The notes beneath the pieces were generated by a model. That model did not search any database and was not told where the DNA came from. It saw only the letters and a program-made list of their open reading frames with translations. This document shows positions 1 to 10,439 of a stretch of 64,000 nucleotides of DNA, piece after piece; within the stretch, counting starts at the first letter, position 1, and each line of letters starts with the position of its first letter. The position numbers were made by a program, and so were the translations under genes. This stretch comes from Streptomyces xanthophaeus (GTDB lineage: Bacteria; Actinomycetota; Actinomycetes; Streptomycetales; Streptomycetaceae): assembly GCF_000725805.1 (NCBI RefSeq), contig NZ_JOFT01000008.1:1-64000 (forward strand), read 5' to 3'.

Positions 1-2590
<2,590 letters not shown>

Positions 2591-2640
2591 GGTTGACCCT
2601 TCACGAGGTTGCGGCTGGCGCCGGAGTTCCTGCGTTCGCT

Positions 2641-2736
2641 TGTTCTGCGGTCCCGTTCAGCTGTGGTCCCGTTCGGCTGTGGTCCTGATCAACTGCTGTT
2701 CTGCTCAGCTGCTGTTCTGCTCAGCTGCTGTTCTGG
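2641..2736. repeat. 16-bp imperfect tandem repeats
   Basis: Five clear 16-bp units (TCAGCTGCTGTTCTGC type) run from 2657 to 2736, with a weaker sixth at 2641-2656. They fill the gap between the NRPS start and the upstream PLP-enzyme gene. The last unit forms that gene's final codons and stop, so copy-number change would alter the C-terminal tail and the spacing to the NRPS. Confidence 0.8.
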
Positions 2737-3857
2737 GCGCGCAGGAAGTAGTCGCGCAGCAGGCCGGAGGTCTTCTCGATCACTACGGAGTCACGCGCGA
2801 GGGCCACGCGGATGCGCCGGCTTCCCCGGGCGGGGGCTGCCCAGTAGAAGGGTTCGCAGCGAAGGACGTGCAGTCCCGAGGCCTTGAGGTCGGCCCAGAC
2901 GCGGCCCGCGTCGAGCGGGGCCGGCAGGTCGATCATGGACACGCTGACGTCGGAGGGGTTTCCCGGCAGTCGGGCCTCGGTGTCCTCCAGTGCCTCGCGC
3001 AGGATCCGGCGGTTGCGTGAGACGAGCGTGTGGAGCCGCTGGTACCCGCCGGCTCCGGCTTCCTCCGCGAATTCGGCCACGAGGGCGAGGACGAACGGGC
3101 TGACGCTGAGGAGGACGTCGGAGAGGTTCTCGTACAGGTCGAGCGGGCAGGCGGCGCTGTGCCCGATGAAGCCGAGTTTCAGCTCCGACAGCGGCCAGAG
3201 CTTCCCGGTGTCCTCGATGATCACGTAGTGCACACCGGTCCGGTCGAGCAGGGCGTAGGTGTCTTCGCGCTCCGCCGTGACGAAACCCCGGAACGAGGTG
3301 TCGAGGACCAGGATCTTGTCGTGCCGGGCGCAGGATTCGGCGATGGTGCGCAACGCCGCGGGTCCGATCACCGCGCCGGTCGGGTTGTTGGGGACGGTCA
3401 GGAACACCGCGTCCACTTCGGCGATGGCCGGCACCCGCCCCTGGATGAGTTCCTGCTCGTCCAGGGGCACGAGGCCGATCCCGCGGCCGCGGAGCAGGTC
3501 CGGGATGTTGTCGAAGGTGGGATGGATCAGTCCGATGGTCTTGCAGACGTCGGAGAGGGAGCGGGCCACGACCTCCATGGCGACGGAGGAGGAGTAGCAG
3601 CTCAGGACCCGGCCCGCTTCGACCGGTGCGGACAGCTGGCCGAGGGAGTGGAGGAACTCGCGCTGGGCGCGGGATTCCAGATCGGCGAATCCCTCCCGCG
3701 CCGAGGAGTGGAACAGTTCCGGGAGCCGGTCGATGACCGCCTGCTGTCCGGTGGTGAGGGTCTGGCGCGGGTGTCCGTCGCTCACGTTGATGTCGCCGTC
3801 CAGCGCGAGTATCTCGTACCTCGTCAGATTCGTGAGGTCTAATCCGTCGTGGGGCAT
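2721..3857 (-). CDS. PLP-dependent arginine oxidase/hydroxylase-like aminotransferase (MppP/RohP/Ind4 type)
   Basis: Fold-type I PLP enzyme of 378 residues, the length usual for this family. The N-terminal ADGH-like segment reads NVSDGHPRQTL. GRVLSCYSSSVAMEVVARSL, HPTFDNIPDLLRG and the Schiff-base lysine context IEDTGKLWP closely match, from memory, MppP (enduracididine pathway), RohP (azomycin) and Ind4 (indolmycin). Those enzymes use O2 and PLP to oxidise L-arginine to 2-keto, 4-hydroxy-2-keto or dehydro products instead of transaminating it. DTSFRGF supplies the pyridine-ring Asp. It is upstream of the NRPS and probably feeds it an arginine-derived unit. ATG 3857 is preferred over GTG 3860 because GGAG lies 7 nt before it. 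Hydroxylase versus simple oxidase cannot be told from sequence. Confidence 0.82.
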   Translation of the reverse strand: MPHDGLDLTNLTRYEILALDGDINVSDGHPRQTLTTGQQAVIDRLPELFHSSAREGFADLESRAQREFLHSLGQLSAPVEAGRVLSCYSSSVAMEVVARSLSDVCKTIGLIHPTFDNIPDLLRGRGIGLVPLDEQELIQGRVPAIAEVDAVFLTVPNNPTGAVIGPAALRTIAESCARHDKILVLDTSFRGFVTAEREDTYALLDRTGVHYVIIEDTGKLWPLSELKLGFIGHSAACPLDLYENLSDVLLSVSPFVLALVAEFAEEAGAGGYQRLHTLVSRNRRILREALEDTEARLPGNPSDVSVSMIDLPAPLDAGRVWADLKASGLHVLRCEPFYWAAPARGSRRIRVALARDSVVIEKTSGLLRDYFLRAQNSS

Positions 3858-4208
3858 CACAAGACTCCGTTCGGCACGTCAAGAGGGGCGGCAGTGGCCG
3901 TCTGCTGATCGCTCGTGCGGCGCGGATTTCCCGTAGGACAGGATCAGTGAACGCGCGGCTCGGAAACCGTGAGGCTCCTACAAGCTCAAGTGAATTCGCC
4001 GGATCGGGCTCGGCTGGCCTTTTGTGAAACTAACACGCGCCGGACTCCGGGCTCAATGAAAGCGCCCAAGAACCGGCAAATTGACAACCATTACCAAGAA
4101 AGTGGGGAGGGGGTCCGCCGGCCGGGCCGGGGGTATGTCCCGGCCGGCGGAGTCTGTGGGGCGAACGGCTCGTTCAGGAGCTGTTCGGGCAGGACATCTG
4201 GTGTCCGT
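3858..4208. other. Intergenic region, relatively AT-rich
   Basis: About 350 nt separate the 3' end of the HxlR-type gene from the start of the PLP-enzyme gene, both on the minus strand. It should carry the promoter of the PLP-enzyme/NRPS pair. An AT-rich stretch (about 4020-4110) includes TTGACAACCATTACC. No convincing ORF or strong terminator hairpin was seen. Confidence 0.5.
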
Positions 4209-4538
4209 TCAGGTATTCAGCGTCCACCAGCGCGCGCACTGCCGCAGGGGCGCCAGGAGGGAATCCCCCCGGTCCGTCAGGAAGTAGCTCACCCCCGGAG
4301 GGGACAGCTCGGCCCGCACGGTCCGGCCGACGAGTCCGCTGCTCTCCATCGCCCGGAGCGTGCGGATCAGGACCCGGTCGCTGATGCCCGAGCCGACCGT
4401 CCTGAGCAGCTCGTTGTGCCTCTGGGGGCCGGTGGCGAGGCTCCCCAGGACGGCCACGGTCCATTTGCCGGCCACGAGCTCGATCGTGGCGCGCGCCGCA
4501 TGCCAGTCGGCGTCCGCCACGTCGAGTTCAGTGGTCAT
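4209..4538 (-). CDS. HxlR-family winged-helix transcriptional regulator
   Basis: Small regulator of 109 residues. ELVAGKWTVAVLGSLATGPQRHNELLRTVGSGISDRVL is split here as the recognisable HxlR core: the GKWT opening, then RHNELL, then ISDRVL before the wing (LVGRTV, residues about 65-90). These proteins bind DNA as dimers and often sense redox or electrophilic ligands. Its ATG overlaps the end of the CDF efflux gene by 11 nt (ATGACCACTGA), so the two are probably translated together and it may regulate the pair. A cluster-wide role is possible but not shown. Confidence 0.85.
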   Translation of the reverse strand: MTTELDVADADWHAARATIELVAGKWTVAVLGSLATGPQRHNELLRTVGSGISDRVLIRTLRAMESSGLVGRTVRAELSPPGVSYFLTDRGDSLLAPLRQCARWWTLNT

Positions 4539-5475
4539 ACCGGCCGCTGCTCGGTGTGCGGCTGTGGACGTGGTCGATCTGCAGCGTCGTGTGCGAGATG
4601 CCGTGCTTCTCGGTGAGGACGTGTTCGAGGTCGGCCCGTACCCCATGGCAGTCGCCCTCGTCCTCGACCAGCACGTGCGCGGAGAGCGCGGTCTGACCCG
4701 AGGTGATCGTCCACACGTGGAGGTCGTTCACCTCGACGACCGAGGGGACGGCGGCCAGGTGCTCCCCCACCGCTCCCGGGTCGAGGCCGGCGGGCGCCGC
4801 CTCGAGCAGGATGCGGCCGGAGTCGCGCAGCAGTCCCCAGCCCGCCTTGATCATGAGGGCCACGACGAAGAGGGTGGCGATGGTGTCGGCGCGGGCGAAT
4901 CCCGTGGTCAGGACGATGGCACCGGCGATGGCGGTGCCGATGAAGGCGAAGAGGTCGTTGAGGATGTGCTGGTAGGCGCCCTCGATGTTCAGGGACGAGC
5001 GGTTCGCCTTGGACAGGCACCACGTGGCGACGAGGTTGACGGCGACACCGGCGAGGGCGGTGATCAGGACCATCCAGCCGCTCACCTCCGGCGGGTCGAA
5101 GAGGCGTTCCACGGCCTCGTACGCGAGCCACACCGCGGCCAGCAGCAGGGTGAGGCCGTTGGCCTGGGCCGACAGGATCTCCACGCGCTTGAGGCCGAAC
5201 GTGTAACCGCCGCGCACCGGCCGTGCCGACAGCCGCATGGCCACCAGGGCGAGGACGATGGACAGGGCGTCGGTGAGCATGTGCACCGCGTCCGACAACA
5301 GCGCCAGGGAGTCGGCCATGAAGGCCACGACGGTCTCGACGGCGATGAAGCCCAGGATGAGCACGAGCGCCGTGGTCAGCCAACGCCGGTCCGCGTCGGC
5401 CGACACTCCGTGCTGGTGCCCCGAGTGGGCCCCGTGCCCGGCAGGTCCATGACTGTGCGCATGATCGGAAGTCAT
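4528..5475 (-). CDS. Cation diffusion facilitator (CzcD/ZitB-like Zn/Co efflux)
   Basis: Membrane transporter of 315 residues that exports divalent metals by proton antiport. The His-rich N-terminus (HAHSHGPAGHGAHSGHQHG) is typical of a metal-binding tail. Six hydrophobic segments follow between residues 32 and 220. SDAVHMLTDA and HILNDLFAF are the two HxxxD metal-site motifs of transmembrane helices 2 and 5. The C-terminal cytosolic domain ends with LQIDHVHS. The start at 5475 has GGGGGGAAGC in front. It is co-transcribed with the HxlR gene and is probably a housekeeping insert within the biosynthetic region. Confidence 0.92.
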   Translation of the reverse strand: MTSDHAHSHGPAGHGAHSGHQHGVSADADRRWLTTALVLILGFIAVETVVAFMADSLALLSDAVHMLTDALSIVLALVAMRLSARPVRGGYTFGLKRVEILSAQANGLTLLLAAVWLAYEAVERLFDPPEVSGWMVLITALAGVAVNLVATWCLSKANRSSLNIEGAYQHILNDLFAFIGTAIAGAIVLTTGFARADTIATLFVVALMIKAGWGLLRDSGRILLEAAPAGLDPGAVGEHLAAVPSVVEVNDLHVWTITSGQTALSAHVLVEDEGDCHGVRADLEHVLTEKHGISHTTLQIDHVHSRTPSSGRYDH

Positions 5476-5753
5476 GCTTCCCCCCAAGTCGCTTCGTAAG
5501 GTCGACTGATCGCAGTAAAGCGTACGCAATGGAGGTCTTGCAAAGGCTGAATCGGTGACCGTTGTCAATACCATTAAGGGACAGTCCCTGATCACGCGAA
5601 CGGACCGCCGACACATCGGGACGAGTCGCCAACCGACATTTTTGTCACCCCTTGCCAGGGTGCGTCTTTGCCCTGGATGCTCGGCACGTCGCACGAGGGT
5701 CACGGCTCTCGTCACGAGCAATGGGGGTGGGGGCCGTTCATATCGATGAAAAG

Positions 5754-6692
5754 ATGCGATCAGCCGGAATGGAGGTCCTCCGGATTCCTTCGGCAGACGT
5801 TTCGGACCCGGAGGAATTACGGAGAGCGGTCGGAAGCGGAAGGCCCATGCTCTTCCGGGGGCTCGCCTCCCACTGGCCGGCGGTCGGGTCGTGGACGCCG
5901 GAGCAACTGAAGCAGCGATACCCCGATGTGGAGGTGAACGCCCTCATCGGTCTTCCGAGCAGCGGTGTCCTGTTCCCGCAGGACCAGCGGGAATACGAGC
6001 GGACGCTGAGCTTCTCCCGCTTCGTCGACACGATGATGACGGCTTCGCCCGCGGCACCCTGTTACCTCGCCTACAAGCGGGCCGGGGACCTGTTCGATCC
6101 TTCCGACTACGACGTGGACTCGCTGACCCCGGACGACGGGTACAGCACGGACACCCGGGTGTGGATCGGCTCGGCGGGAACCCGGTCGATGCTCCACTCC
6201 GACCTCAAGGACAACTTCTTCTGTCAGATCTGGGGGGAGAAGAGGGTGACCCTGCTTCCCTGGCGCGACAGCCGCGCCGCGTACCCGTTCCCCGACAACC
6301 TGGTGAACAGCCGGGTCGACCTCGCCGATGCGGACCTGGACAGGTTCCCCCGGCTCCGTGGCGCCCGTTTCCACCATGCGTCCGTAGGGCCCGGTGACGT
6401 GCTTTTCATCCCCCGGGGCTGCTGGCACGACATCCGGTCGACGACTCCGTCGATCTCCGTCAACCACTGGTTCGGGAAACCCCAGGGGGTCCGTGCCTAC
6501 CTGCGTCTCCTCGGCCGGCTGGGGCCTGCGTTCTGGTACCCGGCCGCACGGGACTTCGTCCGGCACGGGGTGCTGGGGCGCGAGGAGAGGACCACGTTCT
6601 TCTTCAGTCCGCCGTCCACCGGGAAGCGTCTCTACGACGCCGTCCGCTGGGGCGACTTCTCCCGCGACAACGACCCCCACCGCGACTCATGA
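5754..6692 (+). CDS. JmjC/cupin-8 Fe(II)/2-oxoglutarate-dependent oxygenase
   Basis: Cupin-like oxygenase of about 312 residues. The iron triad is visible: HSD in SMLHSDLKDNFFCQIWG (residues about 148-150) and the distal His in the GDVLFIPRGCWHDI / SVNHWFG segment. Family members hydroxylate amino-acid side chains, free or on a carrier protein, using 2-oxoglutarate and O2. It heads a plus-strand operon with an SDR (ATGA overlap), amidinotransferase and zinc dehydrogenase. A likely role is hydroxylating the NRPS- or arginine-derived unit; the substrate is unknown. ATGs at 5721, 5754 and 5769 are all in frame with weak ribosome sites; 5754 is a compromise. Confidence 0.82.
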   Translation: MRSAGMEVLRIPSADVSDPEELRRAVGSGRPMLFRGLASHWPAVGSWTPEQLKQRYPDVEVNALIGLPSSGVLFPQDQREYERTLSFSRFVDTMMTASPAAPCYLAYKRAGDLFDPSDYDVDSLTPDDGYSTDTRVWIGSAGTRSMLHSDLKDNFFCQIWGEKRVTLLPWRDSRAAYPFPDNLVNSRVDLADADLDRFPRLRGARFHHASVGPGDVLFIPRGCWHDIRSTTPSISVNHWFGKPQGVRAYLRLLGRLGPAFWYPAARDFVRHGVLGREERTTFFFSPPSTGKRLYDAVRWGDFSRDNDPHRDS

Positions 6693-7444
6693 CGCGCACT
6701 GGTGCGGCGCGTCGCGTCCTGGTCACCGGAGGTGCCTCCGGGATCGGCGCCGCGATCGTGCAGCGCTTCCTGCGGGACGGGGACCGCGTGGCGGTCCTGG
6801 ACCAGGACCGCCCGGCCCTGGAGCGGCTAGAGGCTCAGCACCCCGGGCTGGACCTGTTCCTGGTCGCGGACGTCTCGGACCCCGGCGCCGTGGAAGGGGC
6901 CTTCCGCTCGCTCGACCGCAGGTGGGCAGGGGTCGACGCGGTGTGCAACTGCGCCGGCATCAGCGCGCGGGAGCCCTTCCTGGAGAGCAGCCTGGAGACC
7001 TGGCAGCGGACCCTCGCCGTCAACCTCACGGGCACGTTCCTCGTGGCCCAGCAGGCGGCCCGCCGTATGGCCGAGGCCGGCAGCGGGGTGATGGTGAACA
7101 TCTCCTCGGTCAGCGGCATGGTGGGAATGCCGGGGTACGCGGCCTACAACGTGAGCAAGGCGGGAGTCATCGAGCTCACCAAGACGATGGCCCTGGAACT
7201 CGCGCCGCACGTACGGGTGAATGCCATCTGCCCGGGCTACATCCTCACTCCCATGCAACGGGCCGAGTACACGCCGGAGATGCTGGCGGACTGCGCCGCC
7301 CGGATACCGCTGCGCCGCCTCGGTGAGCCGGCGGAGATCGCGGACATGACGGCGTATCTGTGCTCCCCTATGGCCGAGTTCATCACCGGTCAGTCCTTCG
7401 TGGTCGACGGCGGGGAGACGGCCGGCGGTCTGGCCAGCGCCTGA
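6689..7444 (+). CDS. Short-chain dehydrogenase/reductase (FabG-like)
   Basis: Classical SDR of 251 residues. The NAD(P) site is TGGASGIG, NCAG is the structural motif, and the catalytic Ser, Tyr and Lys lie in ISSVSG and YNVSKAG. LNAVCPG-like NAICPGYILTPM and the C-terminal TGQSFVVDGG are typical of FabG/glucose-dehydrogenase relatives. D residues after the second strand (VLDQDRP) favour NAD(H). It overlaps the oxygenase stop by ATGA. It could oxidise the hydroxylated product, or serve as a trans ketoreductase for the PKS proteins of this cluster, which have no KR domain. Which is right cannot be decided here. Confidence 0.92.
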   Translation: MTRTGAARRVLVTGGASGIGAAIVQRFLRDGDRVAVLDQDRPALERLEAQHPGLDLFLVADVSDPGAVEGAFRSLDRRWAGVDAVCNCAGISAREPFLESSLETWQRTLAVNLTGTFLVAQQAARRMAEAGSGVMVNISSVSGMVGMPGYAAYNVSKAGVIELTKTMALELAPHVRVNAICPGYILTPMQRAEYTPEMLADCAARIPLRRLGEPAEIADMTAYLCSPMAEFITGQSFVVDGGETAGGLASA

Positions 7445-7510
7445 CGTCTGGCGTCTGGCGTCTGACGTCTGGCGTCTGACGTCTGGCGTCTGGCGTCTGG
7501 CGTCTGACGC
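7443..7510. repeat. 7-bp tandem repeat array
   Basis: Nine complete copies of G(A/G)CGTCT plus a partial tenth begin at the SDR stop codon and fill the gap before the amidinotransferase. A short ACACCTC-type repeat follows (7519-7540). The pattern is noncoding and suggests slippage-prone spacer DNA. Confidence 0.9.
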
Positions 7511-7570
7511 CTTGCACCCCACACCTCACACCTCACGCCTCATCCAGAACCTTGAATGGAGAAAACCGTC

Positions 7571-8632
7571 GTGACAGGCATCGTCAGCTCTTTCACGGAA
7601 TGGGATCCTCTGGAGGAGGTCGTCGTCGGCCGCCTCGACGGGGCGGTCTTCCCGACCTGGCAGGACAGCATGGCGGACATCCTGCCGCCCGGAGCCGAGC
7701 AGCTGTTCAGGGACCATGGGGGCTCGCCGATGCCCCGGGAGCACCTTGCGGCGGCAGTGGCCGAGCTCGACAACTTCGCCGAGGTGCTCCGTTCCGAGGG
7801 CATCACCGTGGTCCGCCCCGACGTGCTGCCGCAGGACACCGAGCTGCGGACGCCGGGCTGGAGCACCCCCGGCGGGCTGTACGCGGCCATGCCCCGCGAC
7901 CACCTCATGGTGGTCGGTGACACGATCGTCGAAGCACCCATGTCGTGGCGCTGCCGCTCCTTCGAGGGCGACGCGTTCCGCGGTCTGGTCAAGTCGTACT
8001 TCCAGCGCGGCGCCAAATGGCTGCCCGCCCCGCGTCCGCAGCTCACCGATGAACTGTGGCGGACGGAACGCGGCCCGGACTCGCGCGGCGAGGACTGGGC
8101 GATCACGGAGTTCGAGCCCGTCTTCGACGCGGCCGACTTCATGCGGTTCGGCGACGACATCGTGGTCCAGCGCAGCCACGTGACGAACCAGTTCGGGATC
8201 GACTGGCTGCGGCGCTCCGTAGGCAAGGAGTTCACCGCCTCCGTCATCGAGGTGAACGATCCCCACGCGATGCACATCGACGCCACGCTGGCACCGCTGG
8301 CACCGGGCAAGCTGCTGGTCCATCCCGAGCGCTTCGTGCCGAACAAGCTGTTCAACGACTGGGAGACCCGGCCGGCTCCGCAGCCGACGCTCCCTGCGGA
8401 CTGGCCGATGTACTTCTGCAGCCCCTGGGTGAGCATGAACGTCCTGTCGCTGGACCCGCGGACCGTCGTCGTCGAGAGCCACGAGCTGCCCCTGATCGAG
8501 GCGTTGACCTCCTGGGGACTGCGCTGCGTGCCGGTGGACTTCCGGCACGTCTACTCGTTCGGGGGTTCGTTCCACTGCGTCACCCTGGACGTCCGGCGTT
8601 CCGGTGCGTCCATGAAGTACCTCAACTCGTGA
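7571..8632 (+). CDS. Arginine-dependent amidinotransferase (glycine amidinotransferase/CyrA-like)
   Basis: Amidinotransferase of 353 residues with the pentein fold. It transfers the amidino group of L-arginine to a primary amine, giving a guanidine and ornithine. TGIVSSFTEWDPLEEVVVGRLDG at the N-terminus (split at EWDPLEEVVVG) matches glycine amidinotransferase and cylindrospermopsin CyrA. FEPVFDAADFMRFGDDIV carries the catalytic Asp region. The His is in HIDATLAPLAPGKLLVHP, and the nucleophilic Cys is in FGGSFHCVTLDVRR near the C-terminus, so all three active-site elements are present. GTG 7571 is preferred because GGAG sits 9 nt before it; ATG 7556 is the in-frame alternative. The acceptor amine is unknown; the aminotransferase-reductase product is a candidate. 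Confidence 0.9.
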   Translation: MTGIVSSFTEWDPLEEVVVGRLDGAVFPTWQDSMADILPPGAEQLFRDHGGSPMPREHLAAAVAELDNFAEVLRSEGITVVRPDVLPQDTELRTPGWSTPGGLYAAMPRDHLMVVGDTIVEAPMSWRCRSFEGDAFRGLVKSYFQRGAKWLPAPRPQLTDELWRTERGPDSRGEDWAITEFEPVFDAADFMRFGDDIVVQRSHVTNQFGIDWLRRSVGKEFTASVIEVNDPHAMHIDATLAPLAPGKLLVHPERFVPNKLFNDWETRPAPQPTLPADWPMYFCSPWVSMNVLSLDPRTVVVESHELPLIEALTSWGLRCVPVDFRHVYSFGGSFHCVTLDVRRSGASMKYLNS

Positions 8633-8653
8633 CGAGGACGAAGGCGCCTTCAG

Positions 8654-9679
8654 ATGAAGACTGTTGAGATCACGGGGCGGCGCGAAGTGCGTCTGGTCGA
8701 CCGGCCCCTGCCCCGGATCGGTGCGGGCTACGTCCTGGTCAAGGTGCACGTCGCTCCGATGTGCAACGAGTACCTGGCCTACACCGAGGGGCTGTACCTG
8801 GAGCGCAACCGGCCCGACTCGCTCGGGCACGAGTTCGCGGGAGAGGTGGTGGAGGCACCGCCCGGATCGGCGCTGCGGCCCGGGGACCGGGTGGTGGCGC
8901 TCTGCGGTTTCCCCTGCGGGCGGTGCGAGCCGTGCCGCCGGGGCTACTACTCCCACTGCGCGCAGACCGAGGACCCGCGGAAGGTCACGGGCGGGGAGAG
9001 CGGTGAGTGCGGGTTCGCGCAGTACGCCGTCAAGGCGGACTGGATGCTGGAGCCGATTCCGGACGGGATGTCCTACGAGCACGCGAGCCTGGCGTGCTGC
9101 GCTCTGGGGCCCACGTTCGGTGCCATGGAACGTGCCCGGGTCCCCGCGGGGAGCACGGTGCTGATCACCGGGCTCGGTGCGGTCGGCCTCGGCGGGGTCG
9201 TCGCGGCGCGGGCCCGGGGTGCACGCGTCATCGGCGCCGTCCGCTCGCCCTACCGTGCCGAACTGGCCCGGCGGCTGGGCTGCGAGGTGCTGGTCGACCC
9301 TGGCCCGGCGGACGTGCTCGCGGCCACGGGCGGCCGGGGTGCGGACTGCGTGCTGGAGTGCTCGGGGCAGGCCCGCTACCAGCGGCTCGCCGTGGACTCG
9401 GTGGCCCGGCTGGGTACCGTCGCCTTCCTCGCGGAGCCCGGCAGGATCGAGATCAGCGTGGACGGGGACCTCGTCCAGCGCGGTGTGACGCTGCTCGGCA
9501 GCCTCGACATCAACCGTGAGGACGCCCGGCGGCTGCTCCAGGTCATCCGGTCGGTGCCCGAGCAGGTGGACACCCTGGTCACGCACCGGCTGCCGCTGTC
9601 ACGCATCGGCGAGGCCTTCGAGGCCCAGGCCGCGTACGCGAGCGGGAAGGTGCTGCTCTACCCGTGGCGGGATGCCTAG
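8654..9679 (+). CDS. Zinc-dependent medium-chain alcohol dehydrogenase
   Basis: MDR-family dehydrogenase of 341 residues. The structural-zinc Cys cluster is CGFPCGRCEPCRRGYYSHC. GHEFAGEVV carries the catalytic His/Glu, and APMCNEY holds the equivalent of the catalytic Cys. The nucleotide-binding turn is GLGAVGLGG. It lies 21 nt after the amidinotransferase as the last gene of the plus-strand operon. It could interconvert an alcohol and carbonyl on the product or precursor; the substrate cannot be named. Confidence 0.9.
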   Translation: MKTVEITGRREVRLVDRPLPRIGAGYVLVKVHVAPMCNEYLAYTEGLYLERNRPDSLGHEFAGEVVEAPPGSALRPGDRVVALCGFPCGRCEPCRRGYYSHCAQTEDPRKVTGGESGECGFAQYAVKADWMLEPIPDGMSYEHASLACCALGPTFGAMERARVPAGSTVLITGLGAVGLGGVVAARARGARVIGAVRSPYRAELARRLGCEVLVDPGPADVLAATGGRGADCVLECSGQARYQRLAVDSVARLGTVAFLAEPGRIEISVDGDLVQRGVTLLGSLDINREDARRLLQVIRSVPEQVDTLVTHRLPLSRIGEAFEAQAAYASGKVLLYPWRDA

Positions 9680-9694
9680 GTCGTCTCTTTCGGC

Positions 9695-10384
9695 CTAGGG
9701 CCGGTGGTGGTCCGGGGTCAGGACGATGGCCGTGACGACGAGGCCGCCGCGGCACAGCCAGCGGCCTTCGAAGCCGCTCAGGGTCCGCCCCGCCACCACC
9801 GGGCCGGGTGTCCTGAGGGCGGCGGTGAAGGTGGAGGCGTCGGCGTCGATGTCCACGTGCGCCTGGTCGAAGTCGAGCGTCCGGCCCGTCAGCGGGTACC
9901 AGGCCTTGAAGACGCTCTCCTTGGCGCTGAACAGGATCCGCGACCACGGCACGTCCGGCCGGCGGTCGGTCAGTTCACGGACGGATTCCCGTTCGCCGGG
10001 CAGGGAGACCGAGGCGAGGAACCGTTCGGTGGTCGGTGTCGCCGGTTCGGCGTCGATGCCGATCGTGACGGCGTCGGCGGTCCGGGCCACCGCTGCGGCC
10101 CGGTAGCCGCGGCAGTGCGTCATGCTGCCGACCACGCCCCGGGGCCATACGGGCGCTCCTCGTGCGCCGGTCGCCAACGGCGCCGGGGGCATGCCGAGGG
10201 CGCCCATGGCCCGTCGCGCGCAGGTCCGTACGGTGGCGTACTCACGCTGCCGGGAGGGAACGGCCCGGGCGAGGGCTGCGGCCTCCTCCGGGAAGAGCAG
10301 GGTGGCGGGGTCGAGCGGGTCCGCGGGCACGTCCGCGTAGGCCTCTGCCGCCATGACGGCGACCGGCAGTATGTCCTCGATCAA
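9695..10384 (-). CDS. 4'-phosphopantetheinyl transferase (EntD/Sfp type)
   Basis: Protein of 229 residues that loads the phosphopantetheine arm onto carrier proteins. Characteristic features are RTCARRAMGALG, GAPVWPRGVVGSMTHC, the Mg-binding IGIDAEP and FSAKESVFKAWYP. It is convergent with the dehydrogenase gene (15-nt gap) and downstream of the TetR gene. It probably activates the NRPS, PKS and discrete ACPs of this cluster. TTG 10384 (LIEDILPVAV start) is chosen because GGGAGGGA is well placed; a farther TTG at 10417 is also open. Confidence 0.93.
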   Translation of the reverse strand: MIEDILPVAVMAAEAYADVPADPLDPATLLFPEEAAALARAVPSRQREYATVRTCARRAMGALGMPPAPLATGARGAPVWPRGVVGSMTHCRGYRAAAVARTADAVTIGIDAEPATPTTERFLASVSLPGERESVRELTDRRPDVPWSRILFSAKESVFKAWYPLTGRTLDFDQAHVDIDADASTFTAALRTPGPVVAGRTLSGFEGRWLCRGGLVVTAIVLTPDHHRP

Positions 10385-10439
10385 CGCCCGTCCCTCCCGG
10401 GTCCCGGAGCTCGGCAACGATCCGTACCGCCGGAGCGGG

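Noticed and set aside
4075..5575. TTGACAACCATTA and TTGTCAATACCATT near the CDF/HxlR genes as Zur boxes
   Set aside because: They do not fit the symmetric Zur consensus I know, and are too weak to call.
7443..7510. Possible CRISPR array
   Set aside because: Units are 7 bp with no spacers and there are no cas genes.
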